From Streptomyces adustus (GTDB taxonomy: Bacteria > Actinomycetota > Actinomycetes > Streptomycetales > Streptomycetaceae), in NCBI RefSeq assembly GCF_009377175.1, contig NZ_VJZD01000030.1:1-55807 (forward strand): a stretch of DNA of 55,807 nucleotides, given 5' to 3'. Positions 49,334-55,807 of the stretch are shown here, one piece after another; position 1 is the first letter of the stretch, and each line of letters begins with the position of its first letter. Both the position numbers and the translations under genes were made by a program. The notes under the pieces were generated by a model. That model had not been told where the DNA came from and did not search any database. It was given only the letters and a program-made list of their open reading frames with translations.

Positions 49334-50674
49334 ATGGTCGCGCACTGGATGCTCTACGACGTGACCCAGACATCCGAAGCCGCAGCCATCGTGGCGGACA
49401 CCCCGCCCGCACGCCGGTCCCGCATCCATCGCGCGTGGTTCGTCGCCGCCGTCACCTTCGTCACGATCATCGGCGCGGCGGCCTTCCGCTCCCTGCCCGG
49501 TCTGCTCATCGACCCGCTGCACCAGGAGTTCGGCTGGTCGCGCGGCACGGTCGGCGCCGCCGTCTCCGTCAACCTCGCGCTGTACGGGCTCACCGCGCCC
49601 TTCGCCGCCGCGCTGATGGACCGCTTCGGCATCCGGCGGGTGGTCGCGGTCGCGCTGACCGTGATCGCGGTCGGCTCCGGCCTGACGGTGTGGATGACGG
49701 CGGCCTGGCAGCTGATGCTGTGCTGGGGCCTGCTGGTGGGCCTCGGCTCGGGCTCGATGGCGCTGGCGTTCGCGGCGACGGTCACCAACCGCTGGTTCAC
49801 GGCCCGCAAGGGCCTGGTCACCGGCATCCTCACCGCCGCCTCGGCCTCCGGCCAGCTGATCTTCCTGCCGCTGCTGTCCTGGATCGTCGAGAAGCACGAC
49901 TGGCGGCCGGCCGCCGTCACGGTGGCCCTCGCGGCCCTGGCCGTCGTCCCCTTCGTCTGGCTGCTGCTGCGGGACCACCCGGCGGACGTGGGGCAGAAGC
50001 CGTACGGGTCCGCGGAGTTCGTGCCGAAGCCCGAGCCCGTCCCCGGTGCCGCCCGCCGCGCCGTGACCGTCCTGCTCTCGGCGGTGCGCACCGGCCCCTT
50101 CTGGCTGCTGGCCGGCACCTTCGCGATCTGCGGCGCCTCGACCAACGGCCTGGTGCAGACCCACTTCGTGCCCGCCGCGCACGACCACGGCATGCCCATC
50201 ACCGCGGCCGCCTCGCTGCTCGCGGTGATCGGTGTCTTCGACGTGGTCGGCACGGTGGCCTCGGGCTGGTTCACCGACCGCTTCGAACCCCGCCGCCTGC
50301 TGGCCGTGTACTACGCGCTGCGGGGCGTCTCGCTGCTGTTCCTGCCGATGCTGCTGGCGCCCGCCGTGCACCCGCCGATGATCTTCTTCATCGTCTTCTA
50401 CGGCCTCGACTGGGTCGCCACCGTGCCGCCCACCCTGGCCCTGTGCCGGGAGCAGTACGGCGACGACAGCGCCATCGTCTTCGGCTGGGTGCTCGCCTCC
50501 CACCAGGTGGGGGCCGCGCTCGTCGCCTTCCTCGGCGGTGTCGCCCGGGACGCCTTCGGCTCGTACGACGTGGTCTGGTACGCGTCCGGCGCGCTGTGCG
50601 CGGCGGCGGCGCTGATGGCCCTGGTGATCAGGCGGCGGCCGGCGCCGATGCCGACGCTGCCGGCGATGGCCTGA
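49334..50674 (+). CDS. MFS transporter, monocarboxylate-type
   Basis: 446 residues; GTG 49361 is an alternative start. Twelve transmembrane helices begin at about residue 38 (WFVAAVTFVTIIGAAAFRSLPG). The FGWSRGTVGAAVSVNLALYGL and DRFGIRRVVAVALT segments are typical of the MFS oxalate/monocarboxylate family found with organic-acid catabolic genes. It is a strong candidate importer of the acid substrate of the island. It is divergent from the GlxA-type regulator. Confidence 0.88.
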   Translation: MVAHWMLYDVTQTSEAAAIVADTPPARRSRIHRAWFVAAVTFVTIIGAAAFRSLPGLLIDPLHQEFGWSRGTVGAAVSVNLALYGLTAPFAAALMDRFGIRRVVAVALTVIAVGSGLTVWMTAAWQLMLCWGLLVGLGSGSMALAFAATVTNRWFTARKGLVTGILTAASASGQLIFLPLLSWIVEKHDWRPAAVTVALAALAVVPFVWLLLRDHPADVGQKPYGSAEFVPKPEPVPGAARRAVTVLLSAVRTGPFWLLAGTFAICGASTNGLVQTHFVPAAHDHGMPITAAASLLAVIGVFDVVGTVASGWFTDRFEPRRLLAVYYALRGVSLLFLPMLLAPAVHPPMIFFIVFYGLDWVATVPPTLALCREQYGDDSAIVFGWVLASHQVGAALVAFLGGVARDAFGSYDVVWYASGALCAAAALMALVIRRRPAPMPTLPAMA

Positions 50675-50692
50675 GAGCCGGCGGACCGGCTC
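50675..50692. terminator. Bidirectional terminator
   Basis: GAGCCGG, loop CGGA and CCGGCTC between the convergent MFS and flavin reductase genes. Confidence 0.65.
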
Positions 50693-50699
50693 CGACGGG

Positions 50700-51341
50700 T
50701 CAGCGGGCCGGTCCGAGCCGCGCGAAGCGCCCCCGGTGGAACAGGAGCGGTCCGCCGCCCCCGTCGGGGGCCTCGCCGGTGCCGAGGGCGTCCACCCGTC
50801 CGACCACGATGAGGTGGTCGCCGCCGGTGTGCACGGCGTGCACGGTGCAGTCGACCCAGGCGAGCGCCCCGGCCAGGCGCGGTGCGCCGGAGACCGGGGC
50901 CGGTTCGTGCGCGACCCCGGCGAACTTGTCGGCGCCGCTCACCGCGAACGCGCGGCACAGCTCGTCCTGGGACTCGTCCAGGACGTTGACGCAGAAGACC
51001 CCGGCGCGGGCGATGCGCGGCCAGGTCGTCGACGTACGGCCGACCATGAAGGCGACCAGCGGCGGGTCGAGGGAGAGCGAGGAGAAGGACTGGCAGGCGA
51101 AACCGGCGGGGGAGCCCCCGCCGTCCGCGGCGGGCGCGGTGATCACGGTCACGCCGGTCGCGAAGTTCCCCAGCACCCGCCGGAACTCGGCGCTGTCGAC
51201 CGGCGCCCGCTCGTCCTCGCCGACACACCGCAACTCCGGCCGCGGCAGCGCCTCCACGTGCGCAGCCGGCGCGGCCTCGGCCGACCTGAGCCAACGGACG
51301 GCGGCTGCCGCCATCCCCGCGTGTCCCATCACATCCACCAT
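50700..51341 (-). CDS. Flavin reductase family protein
   Basis: 213 residues; the core starts near residue 50. Flavin reductase-like FMN-binding split barrel: FRRVLGNFATGVTVITA, GFACQSFSSLSLDPPLVAFMVG, FCVNVLDESQDELCRAFA and GDHLIVVGRVDAL. It should supply reduced FMN or FAD to a two-component monooxygenase such as HsaA-like hydroxylases, though no such oxygenase gene is adjacent. An operator site lies directly upstream of its start, so it belongs to the regulon. Confidence 0.88.
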   Translation of the reverse strand: MVDVMGHAGMAAAAVRWLRSAEAAPAAHVEALPRPELRCVGEDERAPVDSAEFRRVLGNFATGVTVITAPAADGGGSPAGFACQSFSSLSLDPPLVAFMVGRTSTTWPRIARAGVFCVNVLDESQDELCRAFAVSGADKFAGVAHEPAPVSGAPRLAGALAWVDCTVHAVHTGGDHLIVVGRVDALGTGEAPDGGGGPLLFHRGRFARLGPAR

Positions 51342-51344
51342 TGA

Positions 51345-51363
51345 AGCTGACGATGCGTCAGAT
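51345..51363. promoter_or_regulatory. Regulon operator site 4
   Basis: AGCTGACGATGCGTCAGAT, identical to site 1 at 18 of 19 positions. It lies 4 bp upstream of the flavin reductase ATG. Confidence 0.7.
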
Positions 51364-51405
51364 GGGAAGGGGTGTGCGGGGCACCGGGAGCCGTTTTCGA
51401 GGAGG

Positions 51406-52212
51406 TCAGCGGCCTCGGAACCCGGGCCCCCGCCGCTCCACGAAGCTCGCCACCCCCTCCCGCGCGTCCGCCGTGGTCATGTTGATCTCCTGCGCGGCGG
51501 CCTCCGCGGCGAAGGCGGTGGCGCGGTCGGCGTCGAGCGAGGCGTTGACGAGCTGCTTGGTCAGGGCGAGGGCCCGGGTCGGACCGGCGGCGAGCCGGTC
51601 GGCCCAGGCCCGGGCCGTCGCGGCCAGCTCCTCGTCCGGGACGACCCGGTTGACCAGGCCCAGCCGCTCGGCGTCCGGCGCGGTGAGGGCGTCGCCGAAG
51701 AACATCAGCTCCTTGGCGCGCTGGGGTCCGACCAGCCGGGGCAGCAGATAGGCGCCACCGCCGTCGGGGACCAGGCCGCGTCGTACGAACACCTCGATGA
51801 ACCGGGCGGACTCCGCGGCGAGCACGAGATCGCAGGCCAGGGCGAGATGGGCGCCGAGACCGGCCGCCGTGCCGTTCACGGCGGCGAGCACCGGCTTCTC
51901 GCAGTCCAGGACGGCGGCGATCAGCCGCTGGGCGCCCAGCCGGAGCGTACGGGCGACATCGCCCGCGACCCGCTCCCCGGCCGGCGGAGCGCCCCGCAGG
52001 TCCGCGCCCGCGCAGAAGCCGCGGCCGGTGCCCGTGACCACCACGGCTCTCACCTGCGGGTCGGCGGAGGCGTCGGCGAGCAGCCGGATGACGCGCTCCC
52101 GCTGGTCGGGGGTGAGCGCGTTGAGGGCCTCGGGCCGGTTGAGGGTGATGCGGCAGACCTGGTCCTCGACGCTGTGCAGGACCCAGGACCCGGCGGATTC
52201 GGTCGCGCTCAT
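51406..52212 (-). CDS. Enoyl-CoA hydratase
   Basis: 268 residues. Crotonase motifs: TGTGRGFCAGADLRG (first oxyanion), AVNGTAAGLGAHLALACDLVLAAESA (second) and IEVFVRRGLVPDGGGAYLLPRLVG with the region that normally holds the catalytic Glu. It hydrates the double bond made by one of the acyl-CoA dehydrogenases. It is separated by one base from the upstream NDP-forming synthetase gene and is presumably co-transcribed with it from the operator-bearing promoter at 54470. Confidence 0.9.
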   Translation of the reverse strand: MSATESAGSWVLHSVEDQVCRITLNRPEALNALTPDQRERVIRLLADASADPQVRAVVVTGTGRGFCAGADLRGAPPAGERVAGDVARTLRLGAQRLIAAVLDCEKPVLAAVNGTAAGLGAHLALACDLVLAAESARFIEVFVRRGLVPDGGGAYLLPRLVGPQRAKELMFFGDALTAPDAERLGLVNRVVPDEELAATARAWADRLAAGPTRALALTKQLVNASLDADRATAFAAEAAAQEINMTTADAREGVASFVERRGPGFRGR

Positions 52213-52213
52213 C

Positions 52214-54439
52214 TCAGCGACACACCGCCAGGGCGTCCAGGGCCACCGCGCCCTGCCCCTGGGGCAGCACCAGCAGCGGATTGATGTCGAGCTCGGCGAG
52301 TTCGCCGCCGAGTTCCAGGGCCATGCGCTGCACCCGCAACACGACCTCGACCAGGGCGTCGACATCGGCGGGCGGGCGGCCGCGGACCCCGTCGAGCAGG
52401 GCCCGGCCGCGCAGTTCGGTGAGCATGGTCCTGGCCTGGTCCTCGCCGAAGGGCGGCACCCGCACGGCCGTGTCCCGCAGGACCTCCACCAGCACCCCGC
52501 CGAGCCCCACGGTCACGGTCGGCCCGAACAGGTCGTCGTGGGTGACGCCGACGACCATCTCCACGCCCCGCTCCACCATCTGGCACACCAGCACGCCGTC
52601 CAGCGGCACGTCCTCGTAGCGGGCGATCTCCGTCAGCTCGCGGTAGGCGTCGCGGACCTGGCTGGCCGAGGTCAGACCGATCTTCACCAGCCCCAGTTCG
52701 GTCTTGTGGGCGATCCGCGCGCCGGACGCCTTCATCACCACCGGGTAGCCCACCAGCCCGGCCGCGCGCACGGCCGCCGCCGCGCTGGTCACCAGCTGTT
52801 CGCGGGGCACCCGGATGCCGTAGGCGCGCAGCAGCTGCTTCGCCGCGTGCTCGCTGAGCTGCTCGCCCGGCCGCATCAGGGCGCGCGCCTTGCGGAAGGA
52901 GGGGGAGGTGGTGCGCGGCGCCTCGTCGAAGGGCGAGCGGTAGGCGCGTACGAAACGGTGGTGGTCGAGGTGGGCGCGCACGGCCGCCAGACAGTTGCCG
53001 ACGGTACGGAAGGTGGCCACCCGCGAGGAGCCGAGCAGCACTTCGCGGTAGGCCGGCTCGGTGCCGACCGGCGACCCCCACACCACGCACACCAGCTTGT
53101 CCGTCCGTTCGGCCGCGTCCACCAGGTCCTGGACCAGCCGGTCGCTCAGCGGCGGGAAGGGGCCGGTGACCGGGCAGATCAGCACGCCGACCGCCGGGTC
53201 GTCGAGGATCGCGTCGATGATCTTCCGGCCGCGTTCGTCGCCGACCGGATGCCCGCCGTTGTCGACCGGGTTGGCCACGCTCAGGTACTCGGGTATCCAC
53301 TGGTGCAGTTCGGCCTGCTTGGCCTCGGACAGCACCGGCAGCCGCAGCCCGGCCCGGGTCGCCAGGTCGGCGACGTGCGCACCCGTGCCGCCCGAGATGG
53401 AGCAGACGACGACCCCGTCCGCGAGCGGGGCGCGGGCCCGGGCCAGCAGGGCGGCGGTGTCCTGGAGCTCGTCGAGACCGTCGACCCGGATCACCCCGAA
53501 CTGCCGCATCGCCGCGTCCACCACCGCGTCCGAGCCGGTCAGTTTGCCGGTGTGGGAGGCGGCGGTGCGGGCGCCGGTCTCCGTGCGGCCCACCTTGACC
53601 GCGACGACCGGCACCCCGCGCCGGGCGGCCCGGTCGGCGGCGAGCAGGAAGGAACGGCCGTCCTTCAGTCCCTCCACATAGCAGGCGATGGCCCCGACCT
53701 CGGGCCGCTCGGCGAAGTACGAGATGAAGTCGGCGCTCTCCAGGTCGGCCTCGTTGCCGGTGGGCGCCCAGTGGGAGAGGCGGATGCCGAGCTCCTGGAG
53801 GGCGAACACGGGACGGCCCTGGTGGCCGGACTGGGTGATGAGGGCGATCGCCGGTCCTTCGAGGTCGTCCCGGAAGTGCTCGAAGGCGTTGAGGTTGGTG
53901 TTGGGTCCGAGCAGCCGCACCCCGGACCGGGCGGCGGCGTCCGCCAGCCGGGCCTGCGCGGCCGCGCCCGCCGCCCCGGTCTCCGCGAACCCGGAGGCGA
54001 AGGCCACCGCGAACCGCACCTTGGCCTCGGCAAGTTCCTCGACCACCGGGAGCGGATCGGCGACCAGGAGCACGGCGAGGTCGACCTGCCCGGGCAGCTC
54101 GGCGACGGACGGCAGGCAGGGGATGCCGAAGACCGAGGCGCGGGTGGGGTGGACCGGGTGCAGCCGCGCGCCCACCCGTTCCGCCCAGGCGAGCAACTGC
54201 CGGGTGATGCCGGTGTTGGGCCGGCCGTCGGCGTCCGAGGCGCCGACCACGGCGACGGACTCGGGCCGGAAGAGGCGGTCCAGGTCGGGGACGGCGGCGT
54301 ACAGCGGGCGTCCGCCGACGTCGAGGTCGTCCACGTCGGCCGGGCGGCCGTGGACGGCCGGCGCCGGGGGCTCGCCGCACGCGATGACGCGGGCCCGGCG
54401 GGAGTCGGTGGTGAGGGTGCCGTGGGTTGATCCAAGCAT
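52214..54439 (-). CDS. NDP-forming acyl-CoA synthetase (acetate--CoA ligase family)
   Basis: 741 residues, a fused alpha-beta form. CoA-binding domain (about 55-145; SVAVVGASDADGRPNTGI), succinyl-CoA-synthetase-like domain with the phospho-histidine motif SHTGKLTGSD, and C-terminal ATP-grasp (about 520-735; LLRAYGIRVPREQLV, VVMKASGARIAHKTELGLVKIG, ELDINPLLVLP). Enzymes of this class convert acyl-CoA to acid with ATP gain or run in reverse to activate acids. It is the first gene of the unit containing the enoyl-CoA hydratase, with two operator sites upstream. Confidence 0.88.
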   Translation of the reverse strand: MLGSTHGTLTTDSRRARVIACGEPPAPAVHGRPADVDDLDVGGRPLYAAVPDLDRLFRPESVAVVGASDADGRPNTGITRQLLAWAERVGARLHPVHPTRASVFGIPCLPSVAELPGQVDLAVLLVADPLPVVEELAEAKVRFAVAFASGFAETGAAGAAAQARLADAAARSGVRLLGPNTNLNAFEHFRDDLEGPAIALITQSGHQGRPVFALQELGIRLSHWAPTGNEADLESADFISYFAERPEVGAIACYVEGLKDGRSFLLAADRAARRGVPVVAVKVGRTETGARTAASHTGKLTGSDAVVDAAMRQFGVIRVDGLDELQDTAALLARARAPLADGVVVCSISGGTGAHVADLATRAGLRLPVLSEAKQAELHQWIPEYLSVANPVDNGGHPVGDERGRKIIDAILDDPAVGVLICPVTGPFPPLSDRLVQDLVDAAERTDKLVCVVWGSPVGTEPAYREVLLGSSRVATFRTVGNCLAAVRAHLDHHRFVRAYRSPFDEAPRTTSPSFRKARALMRPGEQLSEHAAKQLLRAYGIRVPREQLVTSAAAAVRAAGLVGYPVVMKASGARIAHKTELGLVKIGLTSASQVRDAYRELTEIARYEDVPLDGVLVCQMVERGVEMVVGVTHDDLFGPTVTVGLGGVLVEVLRDTAVRVPPFGEDQARTMLTELRGRALLDGVRGRPPADVDALVEVVLRVQRMALELGGELAELDINPLLVLPQGQGAVALDALAVCR

Positions 54440-54469
54440 CGGTCCGCCCGCTCCTGTGTGACAGCCAAT

Positions 54470-54488
54470 AACTGACGCACTGTCAGAT
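54470..54488. promoter_or_regulatory. Regulon operator site 5
   Basis: AACTGACGCACTGTCAGAT, about 30 bp upstream of the synthetase start. It has arms CTGAC/GTCAG and the TGA-N7-TCA spacing. Confidence 0.65.
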
Positions 54489-54493
54489 TACTG

Positions 54494-54512
54494 AATTGAC
54501 GATCCGTCAGGA
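54494..54512. promoter_or_regulatory. Regulon operator site 6
   Basis: AATTGACGATCCGTCAGGA, centred 24 bp from site 5. Paired sites suggest cooperative binding. Confidence 0.6.
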
Positions 54513-54598
54513 ATGGCTGTGCACGCAAAGAACGGGCGGCCGCCCGCTCGCCGTGGGGCCGGGGCCGGACGGCGGGCGGGGCGTGCGCCGGTACCGGG

Positions 54599-55807
54599 TC
54601 AGTTCGGGAGGCGGGACACCTGCCCCGCCTCGGTGCCCGCCGCGCCGCCCGCGACGGCCTTCGCGATCTTCTCCGCGTCGATCGCCAGCTCGCGGAACAT
54701 GCCGCTGATCGGGTTGGTGAAGCCGGTGAAGTACAGGCCGGGAGCGTTGCGCGGGGTGCGGGCGCCGTGCACGACCGGGCGGCCCCGGGCGTCGAGCACG
54801 TCGAGGTGGCCGACCAGGTCCTCCAGCGCGCGCAGATAGCCGGTGGCGGCGACGACGGCGTCCGGCGAGATGCGGCTGCCGTCGGCGAGCACGACCTCGT
54901 CGTCCTCCAGGCCGTCCACGGCGGCCACGATCTCGACCTTCCCCTTGCGCACGGCGTCGATGAGGCCGACGTCCTGGACCGGGATCGACCCCGCGGTGAC
55001 GCGGCTGTAGAGGCCGGTGTCCGGGCGGGGCAGGCCGTGGGCGGAGAGGTCCGGCACGCTGAGCTTGCCGACCGGCCCGGCCAGCCGGTCGACGAGCCCG
55101 ACCGGCAGTCGCCGTACCAGTACACCGGTGTACTGGGCGGCCCAGCCGGCCGTCGAGCGGCGCAGGATGTGCGGGGCCGTGCGGACGGACAGCCGTACCC
55201 GCTTGGCGCCGCCCTCCACCAGGTCCACGGCGATCTCGGCGCCGGTGTTGCCGATCCCGACGACCAGCACGTCCCGGCCCGCGTAGGGCTCGGCGTTGCG
55301 GTACGCGCCGGCGTGCAGTAGCTCGCCGGTGTAGGAATCGCGGCCCGGCCAGTCGGGGATGTGGGGCGTGTGGTTGAAGCCGGTGGCCACGACCACCGCG
55401 GCGCCGGTCAGTTCACGGCCGCCGGTGGCGTGCAGCAGCCAGGCGGTGCCGTCGGGCGAGCGCTCGACGCGGGAGACCTCGACTCCGGTGACGATCTCCA
55501 GCTCGTGGTGTTCGGCGTACTTCTCCAGATAGCGCACCACGTTGTCGCGGGACACCCAGCGGCCGAAGCGGCGCGGGATGGGCAGCCCCGGCAGGGCGGA
55601 CAGCCGCCGGGTGGTGTGCAGGTGGAGCCGGTCGTAATGGCGCCGCCAGGACGCGCCGACCTGGTCGGACTTCTCCAGGACGACGGCGCGGACGCCGCGG
55701 GCGCGCAGCGCGTACGCGACGGCGAGCCCGCCGGGGCCGGCGCCTATGACGTACACGGGCCGGTCGGCGGGAACGGCCGGAGCGGCGGAGGCGGCGGGAG
55801 CGGCGGG
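54599..55807 (-). CDS. Flavin-containing monooxygenase (NAD(P)/FAD-dependent), 5' end cut by the window
   Basis: At least 385 residues; the frame stays open through the window end with an Ala/Pro-rich N-terminal tail, so the start lies outside. FAD motif VIGAGPGGLAVAYALRARG, second dinucleotide motif VVGIGNTGAEIAVDL, and FNHTPHIPDWPGRDSYTG resemble class B monooxygenases; the exact FxGxxxHxxx(W/Y) signature is imperfect (DSYTGELLHAGAY). The family oxidises heteroatoms or performs Baeyer-Villiger reactions with NADPH and O2. It follows the synthetase gene in reverse orientation on the same strand, with a 159-bp gap upstream of the synthetase. Confidence 0.82.
   Translation of the reverse strand, partial: PAAPAASAAPAVPADRPVYVIGAGPGGLAVAYALRARGVRAVVLEKSDQVGASWRRHYDRLHLHTTRRLSALPGLPIPRRFGRWVSRDNVVRYLEKYAEHHELEIVTGVEVSRVERSPDGTAWLLHATGGRELTGAAVVVATGFNHTPHIPDWPGRDSYTGELLHAGAYRNAEPYAGRDVLVVGIGNTGAEIAVDLVEGGAKRVRLSVRTAPHILRRSTAGWAAQYTGVLVRRLPVGLVDRLAGPVGKLSVPDLSAHGLPRPDTGLYSRVTAGSIPVQDVGLIDAVRKGKVEIVAAVDGLEDDEVVLADGSRISPDAVVAATGYLRALEDLVGHLDVLDARGRPVVHGARTPRNAPGLYFTGFTNPISGMFRELAIDAEKIAKAVAGGAAGTEAGQVSRLPN

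Noticed and set aside
51797..54430. 877-codon plus-strand ORF
   Set aside because: Shadow of the NDP-forming synthetase and enoyl-CoA hydratase genes; His/Gly/Arg/Val-rich antisense composition.

Overview
The window is a high-G+C actinobacterial chromosome segment, almost certainly Streptomyces. Evidence is the strongly GC-biased third codon positions, frequent GTG starts, 4-bp ATGA/GTGA overlaps, only one TTA codon noticed in a called gene, and a gene order that I recall from the S. coelicolor SCO438x-SCO44xx core region (4-coumarate:CoA ligase Sc4CL, citrate synthase-like protein, dmdR1, SCO4402-family protein, purU). No rRNA, tRNA, insertion sequence, phage gene or CRISPR array was seen.

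Layout. 1-5.3 kb: 3' part of an FAD/Fe-S 2-hydroxyacid dehydrogenase, a FemX-type peptidoglycan aminoacyltransferase and an EamA exporter. 5.4-6.0 kb: a two-gene DUF6247 cassette that looks like a toxin-antitoxin pair. 6.1-16.3 kb: one long plus-strand catabolic operon (TIGR03084 protein, AtuA-like DUF1446 protein, acyl-CoA carboxylase beta and alpha, acyl-CoA dehydrogenase, 4CL-type CoA ligase, enoyl-CoA hydratase, TetR). It starts at a likely leaderless promoter overlapped by the palindrome CAAGCATGCTTG. The gene set matches the Atu/Liu logic: activate, dehydrogenate, carboxylate, hydrate. 16.3-27.4 kb: pdxH, a citrate synthase-like gene, a minus-strand small transcription unit with a 12-codon ORF, GNAT, PAS and SIS proteins, the iron regulator dmdR1, an alpha/beta-hydrolase-fold protein with a TTA codon and no nucleophile serine, an ABC exporter pair, and a small PrimPol protein. 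27.7-37.4 kb: regulatory and envelope genes, namely an NsdA-like regulator, a repeat-bearing membrane protein, an orphan solute-binding lipoprotein, an SCO4402-family protein, purU, an ECF sigma factor with a fused zinc anti-sigma/maleylpyruvate-isomerase protein, a STAS anti-anti-sigma factor and an EF-hand protein.

37.3-55.8 kb is a second acyl-CoA catabolic island: CoA ligase, a large/small acyl-CoA dehydrogenase pair, cyclase-family hydrolase, SDR, a third acyl-CoA dehydrogenase, zinc alcohol dehydrogenase, two MFS transporters, a GlxA-type AraC regulator, flavin reductase, enoyl-CoA hydratase, NDP-forming acyl-CoA synthetase and a flavin monooxygenase cut by the window end. Six copies of one palindrome (ANCTGACG-N3-CGTCAGAT, TGA-N7-TCA geometry) lie only in promoter regions of this island, so the separate transcription units appear to form one regulon. 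No dedicated regulator gene for it lies nearby. An RsbW-like ATPase with a small membrane peptide, and an 18-copy 14-bp tandem repeat, sit inside the island.
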